A program made the position numbers and the translations under genes. A stretch of DNA of 64,000 nt from Pomphorhynchus laevis (Eukaryota; Acanthocephala; Palaeacanthocephala; Echinorhynchida; Pomphorhynchidae), in the NCBI GenBank assembly GCA_012934845.2, contig WNNJ02002999.1, positions 62,001 to 126,000 on the forward strand, written 5' to 3'. The notes under the pieces were generated by a model that saw only the letters and a list, made by a program, of their open reading frames with translations, searched no databases and was not told where the DNA came from. This document shows positions 23,340-36,359 of this stretch, piece after piece; positions within the stretch are counted from its first letter, which is position 1; every line of letters begins with the position of its first letter.

Positions 23340-23935
23340 TTTTATGAATTTATTAATAAATAATGCAGGAACTGCGATGTTATTACGTTTCGACCATGTT
23401 TATCGATTCAGTATAGCAAGGAAGCCAAATACATGCTAATTTTATCCGATTGAGTTTGATTATCAGTGGATCTTATACAAAGCATAAAAATTTTCTACTT
23501 TTTAAGTTAATTTATAATATTATTGTTGATTTATATATTTTACTATTTTCTGCTTGATGTTATTTTTATAGTAACCTAGTTTAAAATATGTATCTATTAA
23601 ATTATTTAAATGATTTTGAAGAAAGCCAATATCATTACATATTGTTGCAATTCTTAAAATTTCATTATTTAATGTATTATATTTTATATTATATGGTATG
23701 CATGAATGCTCATGCAAAAATATGTTTCTTGTAAATTTAAATATGTCATCTTTACGATATAAATTAATAGTAGTTTTAGTTAATGTTAATTTAATGTTCA
23801 TATCTAGATATACACCTTCTTTATCATTAATATTGGTTTTGTTAAGAATAAGGCTTTCTGGATAAATGTGCTCACTAATTGAATAAAAATTATTAGAATT
23901 AAATACACATATATCGTCAATGTATCGAAACATCG
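23340..23935 (-). mobile_element. Naiad 3' third with 3' module
   Basis: The minus-strand frame at 23933-23520 starts at RT motif C (FRYIDDICVF) and runs to near the C terminus (KIVKYINQQ). A worn 3' module follows at 23500-23340. It is 5' truncated exactly upstream of motif C. Confidence 0.85.
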
Positions 23936-23964
23936 AAATATTAAAGTCGTGTAAAAGTGCGCAC

Positions 23965-24600
23965 TAGCTGCGAAATACATGCTAATGATGTATTTCCTCT
24001 GATAAAACTATCTAGTATCTTATTCTAATACAAAGTATATTATTTATTATCATTTCATAAAAATTTGCCACTTAAGAGTTTAAATTTATTCTTTATATTA
24101 TTGCGTTGATTTATATATTTTACTATTTTCTGCTTGATGTTATTTTTATAGTAACCTAGTTTAAAATATGTATCTATTAAATTATTTAAATGATTTTGAA
24201 GAAAGCCAATATCATTACATATTGTTGCAATTCTTTAAAATTTCATTATTTAATGTATTATATTTTATATTAAATGGTATGCATGAATGCTCATGCAAAA
24301 ATATGTTTCTTGTAAATTTATGTCATCTTTACGATATAAATTAATAGTAGTTTTAGTTAATGTTAATTTAATGCTCATGTCAAGATATATACCTTTATCA
24401 TTAATATTGGTTTTGTAGGTTATTTTCATTTTCTTTTTTATTTCATCAAATATATAATATTTCCAAATGTTTATCTTTAATATATTTAAGCTTCCACTAT
24501 TAATTAGCTCACCAAAATAAGCATTTATGCCATCACATAACGAATTGTAAATTTTATTTTTATTGTTGTTATATATTGTTATTACAATCTCATCTACTTC
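23965..24600 (-). mobile_element. Naiad with internal deletion
   Basis: On the minus strand, 24600-24420 matches the RT N-terminal region (near KIWKDYIFDKIKNKMK). From 24418 to 23965 it jumps to the C-terminal region and the start of the 3' module. The middle, with all RT core motifs, is absent. This and the preceding copy are head to tail. Confidence 0.8.
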
Positions 24601-24674
24601 TACAATAATCGACTTCTACAATAATTAATCCACTTCTACGATAAATAACATACAATCGTCCAACTACAAACAAT

Positions 24675-25190
24675 TATGCCTCGAGGGGTTCCCTCATCGA
24701 CACTGAAATGTTGCTCGTGCAACGGCACAGCCGCAAAATGCAAGACTTGCAGATGTGCCAAGGCAAACAAGTCCTGCGTAAATTGTTCGGCTCCGAATTG
24801 TCTTCGCAAGATCCCCGGTGACCCTGTATCCACAGATCATGGTCATTTGTATCGATCGTCAGAACAAGCAATCATCAATTAGCAACAGAATGTGCAGGAT
24901 GGCAGATTGAATCACATGAGTGTAACATTGCAAAAGGAAGCTGAAAAACACAACGGGTGTGGGACACTTGATCAGTATGTCACGACATATAATGAATGCA
25001 TACACTGGAGACTAAACCTTTTTCGGATCCCCAAATGTTCCGTGGGTTCCGCTTTTGTCGATCATCCTGATAATATGTACAATAAGCCTCATTAAAAACG
25101 AACGAACAAAATAACGCACTTTACAAGATACTCGTGTTTTGTCAATTGATACTCCAGCGCCCAGGGAATTTGAAGACATCAGTGTTAAAA
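24675..25190 (+). mobile_element. RT/endonuclease element copy A, 5' part
   Basis: Opens with MPRGVPSSTLKCCSCNGTAA and a Cys-rich knuckle series (CCSCNG, CKTCRCAKANKSC, CVNCSAPNC). This is characteristic of the N terminus of the same RT/endonuclease family seen at 5.8-7.1 kb. NLFRIPKCSVGSAFVDH matches the next conserved block of that family. One stop separates the two short frames. An L2-like LINE interrupts it at about 25190. Confidence 0.6.
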
Positions 25191-25194
25191 AATG

Positions 25195-26885
25195 ATTTAT
25201 TTTAAAGTGGCAAACGCGTGCCAGTGCACGCTTACATGACCACAACAAAACAAAACTGTAAATCATGTGTCGAGAAGGTGTAAACGGAGGAGGTGTTTGA
25301 ATGTGATAAAGGAGGGAGCGCGGCGGACGTTGAGAAGGAGTTGATTCCAGGCGAGTGGGGCGGCGACAAGGAAGGATCGGAGACCGTAGTTGTTGTAGTA
25401 ATTAGGAACGTGGAGTAAGAAGGTATGGCAGGAACGTCAAAGAAAGAAAGGTTGATGAACGATGGGGAGCCGACAGCGATGAGACGAAAAGTAACGAGAA
25501 GAAGGCGGAGTTTGATGCGGATGTGGATGGTGGGCCAGGAGAGTTGGGCAAAATATGTGGATGTGTGGTCGAAGCGACGAAGACGAAAGAGCACTCGAAC
25601 GGCGGTGTTGATTATTCGTTGTAGGGGTAGGATGATGGATTTTGAAGAATTGGCGAAAAGGATAAGGCAGTAATCGATTTTAGGGAAAAGAAGCGATGAA
25701 AGAAGATACATACAAGAACGGAAGTCGATAAGGGGGCGGATACGGCGGATGTCACGGAGAATTAAGTTAGATGAGCGGACCTTGTCACGGACGAAGGGTT
25801 TAAGGGAAAGGTGATCATCGAAATGGAAGCCTAAGAAAGTGAGATTGTGGACTATGGGGATGATCGATGAGGCAAAATATACAGTGGGAAAAGATATGTT
25901 TGGTTTACGTGGGAGGATCCACATTATTTACGGCTTTTCGGGGTTTAGAACGAGATGAAGATTGGAGAGGTTTGTAGATAGATAAAAGACAGTTGGAGGC
26001 AGAAATGCCGATATCGTGTATGCGATGTGCGGGTGCATGAGCATAGATTAGGATGTCATCGGCGTATTGCATGACGTTAAAGGAGTAAGGTTTGATAAAC
26101 GGAGAAAGATCGTCCAAGCAGAAGAGAGAAAAGCAGGGGACCTAGGACTGAACCTTGTGGGACCCCGCAAAAAATAGGGATGGGAGGGGAGGATGATGAA
26201 TTTGAGTATTTAAGTATGTGGGTAGGCAGGGGATCGGCAGGTGATGTTTTGCTGGGCAAGGACATGAGAACAGATGCGACTTCAGAAAATGAGACAGGGA
26301 GAAGATGAAAGAGTTCCAGGATGATGAGGCTAGGTGGGTCTGAGTGAGATAGGATGTAGACCGGGGTGTGAGAGAGCAACGTGGATACTTTAGTCTGGAG
26401 AAATGACGAATAATCATTGGCATTGATGTTGCACGGCGACGAGGAGCGAGCAAGGATTGAGTTAAAAGTATGCCAGAGAGTCTTAGAGTTGAATGAAGTG
26501 ATAATTTTATGCTGCCAGAAGGAGTTGCATTTGGTACGTAGTAGGTTGAGATGAGACCGGCGAAGAGCAAGATAGGAATCACGGAAAGACGGAGTGATCG
26601 AGCGGAAATCACGTCTGAGAGAGCGGTGATAGACTCGAAAAGCCTTGCGGAGTCGACGCTTTGAGAGTAGGCATTGGATGTCAAACCATGGGGCACGGTG
26701 CAAGCGACGGTGTGGGTGAGACTTGAAGGGCAAGAGAATATCGAGAGTGGATGTGAGTTCAGAGTCGAAAAGAAAGGCGAGATCGTGAGGAGATGAATAT
26801 GTTATTGTGGGTAATGATAGAGACGATTTGAGTAAGGCAGAGCGGAGAAGAGAGAGGTCAAGGGTTACGTAAAACTCTGGAAAGG
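25195..26885 (-). mobile_element. L2/CR1-type LINE nested in copy A
   Basis: The 3' end has the terminal hairpin at 25216-25231. The C-terminal RT frame is at 25924-25232. The frame at 26991-26077 joins the pre-RT region (LPTHILKYS) directly to SSPPIPIFCGVPQGSVLGPL, so an internal deletion has removed fingers/palm motif A while keeping a frame. It is very close in sequence to the copy at 9057-10508. It is 5' truncated near 26885, where the host element resumes at RLDLWKNDKLY. Confidence 0.9.
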
Positions 26886-27770
26886 AGACTAGATTTGTGG
26901 AAAAATGATAAGTTGTATGATCTGTTGAATGAAGCAAAAGTGCTACAGAGTCGTATTTATCTGAGAAAGAAGGAACTAAAAAATGATTCAAATTGGTCTA
27001 AGAGATTTATCAAACTATTTACAAATGGAAGAGTTTCCACCGTTATGAGAATATTACGCAATGGCGAGATCGAGCATCCTGTTTTACAAAATAATGACGT
27101 TATTGATGACATAAGAGTGTTATATTAATTCGATTTAGTTTTATTCTAGATTACTTTGTGTTGAATAAAACCTACTTGGTTTAAGCTACAACAATTTATT
27201 CAACACAATAAGGACTCGAATCAATGTCGCTGAATAGTCAACAAATCAATCAACTCTCACAGTCATCTGGCCAACGGTCGAACACTCGACTAGAACGAGT
27301 CGATGTGTCTCTAGATGAAAGCGACATTCAAAGAAAGTTTAAGCTTTGGAAACGCAACTTCACATATTTGCTGACGACGAGTGAGCCTGAATACGCCGAA
27401 CCTTTCGTTAAAGAAAAAATCACGAGTTGGATAGAGGAGATTCACAAGCTTGGGCAGGTTGTGTCGGTGGATGCTCAAGTCGCATACGCGGCGTTAGCTC
27501 AGGCTCTGCAGTTTCGTTGGACTCATATCCTAAGAACAACACCAGTTGACACTATTATATAGAAACCACTGGCGGATTCTTTGCGGGAGCATTTCATACC
27601 AAAGATGTTTGGATCTTTTAAACAGTTGGAAGAACTCAGTACGGTATCGCTTTTTTTCCATTTAGCCGGGGTGGGCTTGGAATATCGAATCCGATGGAGC
27701 TTGCCAAATTCACATATAAATAATCTTTAGATAAGGGTCGACCGTACTTGGACGGGATAATGGGCGAGGA
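26886..27770 (+). mobile_element. RT/endonuclease element copy A, 3' part
   Basis: Resumes as LWKNDKLYDLLNEAKVLQSR and IKLFTNGRVSTVMRIL. After an inverted repeat (27156-27169/27195-27208) it continues as ITSWIEEIHKLGQVVSVDAQ, VAYAALAQALQFRWTHI and FFPFSRGGLGISNPMELAKF. These are early and late blocks of the family's RT with the catalytic core missing. The start MSLNSQQINQLSQSSGQ at 27224 may come from another sequence fused in. Broken in several places. Confidence 0.6.
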
Positions 27771-27771
27771 A

Positions 27772-29262
27772 CTTATAAATATGGAAACAAAAAGGATGGA
27801 CGAGTTGAACAATATGGTTAGGAAAGGTGAGATAGAGGAGCAGATATTTTTAAGCAAGTGAGTTGGAATTGGGTCAGAAGGAGAGGTTTTATTAGGTAAT
27901 GACAGCAGAACCGAAGAAACTTCATCAGACGAAACGGGAAGAAGGTGGAATAGTTCTGAGAGGGAAGTATTTAAAGAGAAGAGTGGGTACAAAGGAGCTA
28001 CGGGTAGTAGGGAAAGTAAATTAGATAGCTTAGTTTGTAGATAAGAAGAAAATTCATAAGGATTTATATTACAAGAAGTAGATGATCGTGAAAGAATTGA
28101 GTTTAAGATTTTCCAATGAGATTTAGAGTTGGAAGATGACTCGAGTTGATTTCGCCAAAAGATAGTACGTTTAGTACGTATAAGAATAAGATGTGATCGT
28201 CGTAGAGAAAAGTAGGAATCACGGAGATTTGGAGGGAGTGAGTTGGGAGAACGTTTAAGAAAGCGATTATACACACGAAAAGAGTGACGGAGTCGACGCT
28301 TAGAAAGACTACAGTCATAATCGAACCAGGGAGCATGGCGCAAGCGCTGAGAGCGTCGGAGTCGACTAGGCAGAAGTTTATTGATGATATACATAAGTTC
28401 AGAATCAAACAGAATGCAGAGATCATCGGGAGAGAGATAGTTAAGAGGAAGTGAAAATAGTGAAGAATTGAGTAAGGCTGTGCAGAGAATAGGGATATCG
28501 AGAAGTTTCCAGGGTCGACTTGGTGTGGATAATGGTAAAGGCGGAGAAGGAGGATGGGGACGAGTAAGAGTAAGAGTGACAAGGAAATGATCGGATAAAC
28601 CAGGATCAGTAATTGACAAGGAAGTATAGTCATTGAAGCAGTTTGGGACATCAATGATGTCGAGAGCACCGCCGAGAATATGAGTTGGGCTGGTTGAAAG
28701 TAATTTATAGTTAAAATCAGAAAAAAAGATTAGTTAAAGTGATAGAGTCAGAGTCAGCCGGGCGATCAAGACGAATGTTAAAGTCACCGAGAACAAAAGA
28801 AGGAGTATAAGACAATGAACAGTGAGACATAAGATCTGCAAGGTCGTTAAAAAAGATACGTGAGGGGTCAACTGAACCTGGACGGTATACAATCACAAGT
28901 TCCAGAGGAAAAGGAGTTGATAATCTGCATATGAGTAATTCGAACGAGGTGTAACGGATGTTAACGTTAATTTTACGTAAAGACATTGGGTGACGAGCAA
29001 TGGCAACTATACCGCTATGGTTAAAAGCAGTAGATGTATGAGAGGCAATTGGACAAGCTGATTCAACTAAAGAACAACCAGAGCGACATAGACGACGAAT
29101 AGCAAGATCGTCGGAGTCACAATGCCAGGATTCAGTAATGCAGAGAATATCGATAGATAATTGACCCAAGATATCAAGGAGCATATCAGCTTCTTGATAT
29201 CGATTACAGTGGATATTTTTGATATCCACTGTAATCGCGAAGACGGTTTCGATGACAATAAG
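27772..29262 (-). mobile_element. L2/CR1-type LINE, endonuclease and pre-RT part
   Basis: Minus-strand frames at 29280-28717 and 28619-27636 carry the apurinic-type endonuclease (SIDILCITESWHCDSDDLAI, FVLGDFNIRLDRPADSD, DPGLSDHFLVTLTLTRP) and the linker to the RT (LLPVSSDEVSSVLLSLPNKT). It stops at GGATGGACGAGTTGAAC (27805) before the RT core. At the upstream edge the sequence turns into an inverted repeat (29201-29237). Compared with 47.7-52.3 kb it is a truncated copy of the same family. Confidence 0.85.
29201..29237. repeat. Inverted repeat at LINE breakpoint
   Basis: CGATTACAGTGGATAT, 5-nt spacer, ATATCCACTGTAATCG. It begins where this LINE copy departs from the intact copy (compare 50570-50590). 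Confidence 0.95.
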
Positions 29263-29639
29263 GGAAAAATTATTTGTCATACGATACTCATATACTTTAC
29301 GCGCAGATATTAATACTACGAATAATTGATATAATGAAGAAACAACTTAGCGAGAGTTATTTCAAAGTCTGAACAAAAAAAACAATTTCACGTGATCCGT
29401 TTAGGATAACCCTTAATATGTAAATTTTATTATTATTAAATGGCTCTCTATTAACAAAAAAATTATATTGTTATTATATTTATTGTTATTATATTTATTG
29501 TTATTATATGAAATTCATTATATTATTACATGAAATTCAAACATAATGATATTTGGGTTAAATTCCCTTTGTAAACTTTGTGAATAAAGCTTTTCTTCTT
29601 TAAAAAAATTATTGTTATTATATATATTGTTATTATTTA
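29263..29639. other. AT-rich spacer
   Basis: Contains TTATTGTTATTATAT simple repeats. No gene seen. Confidence 0.5.
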
Positions 29640-31430
29640 TTGTTTCGCGATTTTGATAACAATGATTCGTCAGGTCCGCTAGGCCCTAATGGTATGGTTG
29701 AATCTTCATTTGTCAAGGAAGTGCTTGAAAATCTACACCCTAGCCCAGAAAATCTACATCCTGATTCTCTTATATCACACCAATTCATGGAGCGATCACG
29801 CATCACTCTGTACGCTTCACGCAAATTGACGAAGACGCTATTATCAAAGCTTGTAAAAAGACTAACGGAAGTGCAGGATCGTCAGGATGTGATTCGAGTC
29901 TATGGAAATTTATGCTCACAGGCTTCGGAAATCATACACGTAACCTTGCCGGGGCTTTGGCTAAATTCACAATTCGATTAACTACTGATAAAATTCCTCC
30001 TGGTGTTCTTGATGCGTTTACGACATGTAGGCTTGTCGCTATCCCGAAGAAATCCGGTGGTATAAGACCGATATGAGCGTATGAAGTTACGAGACGCATA
30101 GTATGTAACGCCATACTTGAGGTGGTAAAATTCGACTTGCAAGACGTGACTGGAAAGGGTCAATTGGCAGCATCACAACGTGGCGGAATTGAGTTTGCTA
30201 TTCATTCTACCAAATCCGCATTTATGTCGAATATACAACGTTGTGTTCTTGCCGTGAATGCTTCTAACGTGTTTTACTCTTTAAATCGACAAGCTGCTAT
30301 TCACAATATACAATACATTTGTCCTTCGTTGGCTTGTGTTCTTGCAAACACTTACAGGCGTGCATTTGTTAACGTTGTTGACCATATTAAACGACAAGCT
30401 TTTACCATCTCTAACAAGTCGAACCTGGAATTATGATTGGCGGACAATATTGACCTGATCTCTTAAATTAGGAGGTCTAGGCGTATTAGACCCCATTTTC
30501 GCATCCACACTGGAGTATGAAAATGCACAACTAATCTGTGATAATTATGATTCTGAATATACAGGAGAAACTCTGTGACAAGTACAATCAGATGTTATTA
30601 AAAGTATTTCTTGTCAACGAATTAATGTTTACAAGAACCGTTTAATTGATGTCGAATAAAGGGATCAACAAGCAGTATTGAATGCAATTAACCATGCTAC
30701 TCAAAATCGCGCTTCATCGTGGCTAAGTGCGCTTCCTCTAGCCATTGATAACTTTCATCTGTATTCTTATGAATTTAGGGATACCCTATGTTCCAGATAT
30801 GAAAGGAATCCAACAGATCTAAATAAAAAACATGTATATGGAATACAACAAATGACATTATTCACGAATTATCATGTAAACGAGGTGGTGTACCAATAAT
30901 CCGTAACAACGATATTCGGAACACGATCGCTTATGCATTATCAGAGATATGACACGGCGTCGAAGTCGAAACAACTTTGCAAAAGATTCCGAACACCTTA
31001 GAATTCATGAATAATTCAACAACGAAAAATAATAATGCGCGCCTAGACATTTCATGTTATGAACAACAGGACAATCGATATAAGCGGACGTTTTTTGACG
31101 TCAATGTTTATTCAGTACATGCTCCGTCATATGCCAGCAGTTCGCCTCTCGTCGACTTTGAATATAATGAAAATCGCAAAAACAGCAAATACAATTTATA
31201 CCGTTAATTCTCTCATCAACAGGAAGAGTTGGACCGCGAGCTATTAAGCTACTCAAGGACATTACCCCGATATCATCGAGGTTAAAATTAGAAAAATATA
31301 TTGATGTATTGGTTCACCTTAAACGCAAGATTAGCTTATCAATTTCACGTGCTTCTTCACTGTGTCTGCGAATGCCGCGATCAAGTAGAAGACATCCAAT
31401 CTTTCCTGACAATAAATAAATCTCATTTAT
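29640..31430 (+). mobile_element. RT/endonuclease element copy B
   Basis: Begins GPLGPNGMVE and runs through an RT. Blocks seen are FTTCRLVAIPKKSGGIRPI, ILEVVKFDLQDVTGKGQLAA, CVLAVNASNVFYSLNRQAAI (family consensus LVDASNAFNSLNR, so the motif A Asp is Asn) and LGGLGVLDPIF. The endonuclease part follows: SSWLSALPLA, RTFFDVNVYSVHAPS, SSTGRVGPRA, LCLRMPRSSR. Several frame breaks. The segment with the RT YADD motif is absent. It is a separate copy from A because early RT blocks reappear after late ones. Confidence 0.7.
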
Positions 31431-31556
31431 ATGCCCGTTTACGGGAACCTAATTTCTGTAAATTAAATTTTCTTTTTCAAAAACAAATTATACCCTTTTG
31501 ATAGCATTTTCTTTAATTCACCATTTTTATTCTAGATTATGGGTACATCTGATCAT

Positions 31557-32410
31557 TTATTTTATCAAACTTTTACAAAAATCGTATGTATTTATATTTT
31601 GAAAATTTATTCCTTTTGTCTGTTCTAAAATTTCTTTTGTAGAATTAATATTGAAATAGTGTTTTATACCAGTATTAATTTCGATTACCTTGCAATATTT
31701 TTTAAAGTGTGCTTTAATTACTTTAAGTATTTTATTCATATAAACAGAAAGTGGTTTTAATGTACATTCAAACTAACTACATATGAAATATGAACCTAGG
31801 TTTTATTGGATTTTTATGTAATTTTGGATTCCAATAAAATATAGGTATAGTTTTATTATCCGATTCAACCTTTATACCTGTTTTATCCATGATAGAACAG
31901 TTACTTGTATTAATTGTTTCTAAATTTAATTTTAATAATTTTTCTAAATTCATATGTTGCATTTACATTTAAATCATTATAATTAACTTATTTCAGAAAG
32001 TGGTTTTAATGTACATTTAAACGCACTACATATGAACCTAGGTTTTATTGGATTTTTATGTAATTTTGGATTCCAATATAATATAGGTATAGTTTTATTA
32101 TCTAATTCAACCTTTATACCCTTTTTATCCATTATAGAACAGTGACTTGAAATAATTGTTTCTAAACTCAACTCACTACGTTCATATGTTAGGATTTACA
32201 TTTAAATCATTAGAATTAACCTCTTTCACTAGTATATCATAATAAAGCTTTTTGCATATGAAGACAAAGTTATTACTAGCTTTATCAATAGTTCTTATTA
32301 TATAGTTATGCTTTAATTTAGTAAGTACTGAATACATATCTTTATTAATTTTATCTTTTCTTTTATAATTGTTTGTTAAAAAAATTACAATTTTTTGATA
32401 TATATATTAT
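31557..32410 (-). mobile_element. Two head-to-tail Naiad RT fragments
   Basis: On the minus strand, 32410-31984 covers the RT N-terminal block (IMDKKGIKVELDNKTIPIL and YWNPKLHKNPIKPRF). The same block starts again at 31980-31777 and continues to motif A at 31557 (INTYDF). The overlapping content shows two truncated copies in tandem. Confidence 0.8.
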
Positions 32411-33084
32411 ATATATTTTATTATTTTATATATACATTTATTTTCTAATAAATATATACATTATATATTGTAATAATATATCCTTAGAGCGTATCTAAAG
32501 ATACATAACAATATGACAATATGCGTAACATATGAATACAATATGAATACAATAGAGCGTATCGGGGTCAGGTACGCTGACCGATACGCTTTAATTACTT
32601 AGAGCGTATCGAGGTCAGGCTATGTGAAGTTTTGATACAAGAAAATAGCCGTTGCAAAGTAGTGCGGCACGCGAAGATCAACAAAAAATTTGAAGAAACG
32701 AAAAAGCACTCTCAAAATGACCTCTGCCAGAAATACTGAAACTATGTATTATTGGTTACGACTTTACTATTATTTTTTCTTATTTTCAAACAAGTTTGAT
32801 GAATTATTAATTCTTAAAAAAGGGAGAAGTTTGCATCCCAAGGTGTTTACACTTTAAAATGTAAACTGCTTCACTTGATCACGTTTAAGAGACCAGGTAA
32901 TGGCCAATAGCTAGGTCGCGTAGCGCGTGGAGTGAAGGTGGTAGATCTTTATAGATCTTGTTCCAGCCTGCAACCGCCTTAAGCAGGGCAGCCCCCTGTC
33001 AGATGCTGCTGGATGGCCCGTTGTAAGTTTAGTCTGAGTCAACTAAACTAGGTGGCGACACCGAAAAAGCAACGTTAAAAATTA
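32411..33084. other. Mixed repeats, unrecognised GC-richer block
   Basis: Includes AGCGTATCGG...CCGATACGCT (32556-32590) with a direct repeat AGAGCGTATC. The Naiad-linked unit lies on the plus strand at 32700-32820. A GC-richer block at 32840-33060 contains AGTTTAGT/ACTAAACT and GTCGCGTAGCGCG. It has no match I recognise. Confidence 0.5.
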
Positions 33085-35640
33085 TGACTTAAAAGTTACA
33101 TGTACTCAACCACATTGAAAAAATACGTAAGTACTAATGATTTCAATTTTAGATCTTTTAAATGTAACAGAAAAAAGATATGTATATAAATGAACGATTA
33201 GAAATATTAAAACAACTTTTAAGTGATAATAAGCTAAAAGATCTTTATGTAAATATAAGAAGTTTTTCTAAAGATATCATATGTTCAATAAATCAAAAAT
33301 TAATTAACGACTATGATAGGCTAAGTTGTATAATAGACAGTTATTGTAATACAAAATACTATAATCGTACAATAAATGTTAATAATAACAATAGAAAATA
33401 TACATTAACCATAAACTTCATTAATAAATGTATAGATAACATAAATATAGCCGGACTTTTAAATAATTCTAAAAGTAAAGAAATAATAGGGTCAGATTTA
33501 AGTAAATATATTCCTAAAATAAGGTATAAACTCCTACCACCATTAGGACGAAAAATTTGTAATTATAATAAAGAATTAAAATCAATATGTAACGATAATA
33601 TTAGAAACATAATGGAAACAGAATGCAATTGTAAAAGTCTTAGTTTTGATAAAATAAATGAACATATATGTACCCATAATCTAGAATTAATTGAAAATTG
33701 TGAATTAAGAAAGCTGCTATCAAAAGGGTATAAATATAGATTAAATAATAACAACGACAAAAATAAAATTTACAATTCGTTATATAATAACTTAAATGAT
33801 TACTTTAGTAAGCTGATTAATAGTGAAAGCTCGAATATATCTAAGATAAAAATTTGGAAAGATTATATATTTGATAAAATTAAAAATAAAATGAAAATAA
33901 CAAACAATTATAAAAGAAAAGATAAAATTAATAAAGATATGTATAAAGAACTTACTAAATTAAAGGATAACTATATAATAACAACTATTGATAAAGCTAG
34001 TAATAACTTTGTCTTCATATGCAAAAAGCTTTATTATGATATACTAATGAAAGAGGTTAATTCTAATGATTTAAATGTAAATCCAACATATGAACGTAGT
34101 GAGTTGAGTTTTGAAACAATTATTACAAGTCACTGTTCTATAATGGATAAAAAGGGTATAAAGGTTGAATTAGATAATAAAACTATACCTATATTATATT
34201 GGAATCCAAAATTACATAAAAATCCAATAAAACCTAGGTTCATATGTAGTGCGTTTAAATGTACATTAAAACCACTTTCTGTCTATGTGAATAAAATACT
34301 TAAAGTAATTAAAGCACATTTTAAAAAATATTGCAAGGTAATCGAAATTAATACTGGTATAAAACACTATTTCAGTATTAATTCTACAAAAGAATTTTTA
34401 GAACAGACAAAAGGAATAAATTTTCAAAATATTAATACATACGATTTTAGTACGCTTTATACAAATCTAGATTTAGTAGATATTAAAGAAGCGTTAGTAA
34501 AATTAATTAACCTTATATTCGGAAAAAGATATACATATATATGTTATAATAATTATAACGCCTATCTAACAAAAATTAAACCATCAAATAAATATAAATA
34601 TATGGATAAAATTGAATTAATAGAATCCTTAAATATTTTGATAAATCAAAATTATTTAAAAGTAGGACATCTATATTTAGACAAGTAAAAGGTGTTCCAA
34701 TGGGTGGTAATAGTAGTCCAATTATAGCTGACTTGTTTTTAAGCTTTATAGAATATGAATTTGTTCATAACTGTGTAAAAACTAAATCTAAACAATATAA
34801 ATATATGAAATATATGTTTCGATACATTGATGATATATGTGTATTTAATTCTAATAATTTTTATTCAATTAGTGAGCACATTTATCCAGAAAGCCTTATT
34901 CTTAACAAAACCAATATTAATGATAAAGAAGGTGTATATCTAGATATGAACATTAAATTAACATTAACTAAAACTACTATTAATTTATATCGTAAAGATG
35001 ACATATTTAAATTTACAAGAAACATATTTTTGCATGAGCATTCATGCATACCATATAATATAAAATATAATACATTTAATAATGAAATTTTAAGAATTGC
35101 AACAATATGTAATGATATTGGCTTTCTTTAAAATCATTTAAATAATTTAATAGATACATATTTTAAACTAGGTTACTATAAAAATAACATCAAGCAGAAA
35201 ATAGTAAAATATATAAATCAACACAATAATATAAAGAATAAATTTAAACTCTTAAGTGGCAAATTTTTATGGATGGATAATAAATAATATACTTTGCATT
35301 GAAATAAGATACTAGATAGTTAAATCAGAGGAAATACATCATTAGCATGTATTTGGCCCCGCTGCTATGTTGGGTAGAGGAGTTAGGGGCCGAAACCTGA
35401 TAGCATAGCAGTTCCTCCTGATGACCTCTAATTCTTATTCTGATACAACGTCTGTTATTTATTAGTCAATTCATAAAAATGACGTTTATTTTAAATTTTA
35501 TTTTTTATTTTATTTTTTAACTTGATTTAAATTATAGAAAATCTAAAAACAATTATTAATTTTATTATTTAATTATTAAATTTTGATTTAGCATTATTAT
35601 GTTTTGTTTATTTTATAATTATATAACAATAAGTAGACTC
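33085..35640 (+). mobile_element. Naiad without endonuclease, otherwise nearly whole
   Basis: Shares its beginning (TGAAAAAATACGTAAGTAC) with the large copy at 55036. It then skips about 525 bp that encode the GIY-YIG domain and enters the RT frame at MYINERLEIL. The 502-residue frame (33180-34688) includes the CNC motif, the IDKA block, YWNPKLHKNP and motif A. Frame 34700-35131 has motifs B and C. About two breaks lie in the RT part. The 3' module is at 35290-35470 and the terminal block TAGACTCAGTTAGCTGATTT near 35633. Confidence 0.9.
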
Positions 35641-35930
35641 AGTTAGCTGATTTAACGTGTATTCTTAAACAAGAAACATATTTTTGAATGAGTTATATAA
35701 ATTAAATAGTTATATAATTAGTTATAATTAGTTATATAATTACTTAAATACTTAGTTTGATTAATACATTATAATATATTAAATAATGAAATTTTAAGAA
35801 TTGCAACAATATGTAATGATATTGGCTTTCTTCAAAATCATTTAAATAATTTAATAAATGCATATTTTAAACTAGGTTACTATAAAAATAACATCAAGTA
35901 GAAAATAGTAAAATATATAAAAAATCGTCA
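35641..35930 (+). mobile_element. Naiad C-terminal fragment
   Basis: Short piece of the RT C terminus (TATGTAATGATATTGGCTTT; CTAGGTTACTATAAAAATAA) ending abruptly near 35925. It follows the previous copy directly. Confidence 0.75.
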
Positions 35931-36055
35931 ACTGTTCTGCTATTACCGTCTTTTGGTTTCAATCGACCGATACAACGTACAGTTTCCACAAGTGAAAATG
36001 TTATTCTTACAAACTGTATCGTTTGTTTTTTACAGAAAGGCAGCAGGGGGGAATT

Positions 36056-36165
36056 TCAGCAGATCATTAAAGGACCGAAACACAAAAGGTAGGCGTAGGC
36101 TCACTGCTGATGAGGTCCACCTACGCTGATTGTAGTGTACAGTGCTGCATCTAGGATTAAAGAAA
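36056..36165 (+). ncRNA. Hammerhead-like motif in dispersed repeat
   Basis: GGACC-GAAA at 36072-36080 and CTGATGA-GGTCC at 36107-36118 give the two conserved strands of a hammerhead core closed by a 5-bp stem II. Stems I and III would be the short hairpins between them, but both are imperfect in this copy. Related sequence, including the downstream TAGGATTAAAG, occurs at 60166-60290 and inverted at 59620-59700. It is probably an inactive remnant. Confidence 0.45.
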
Positions 36166-36359
36166 TCACACGAGGATAATTGGTGAAGCCGACCAAATGA
36201 TGATACTCGCTCGTGTATGCAATTGTTCATTCTAATTAAATAATTAAATAATAAATAATTAAATAATAAGTAATTAAATAATAAATAATTTTTATATAAA
36301 ATTTTATATAATTTATATAACAAAAATGTACATCTAATAATGATTTGATACTGCCAGCT

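Noticed and set aside
33563-33760. Minus-strand frame, also at 56012-56209
   Set aside because: Antisense shadow of the Naiad reverse transcriptase.
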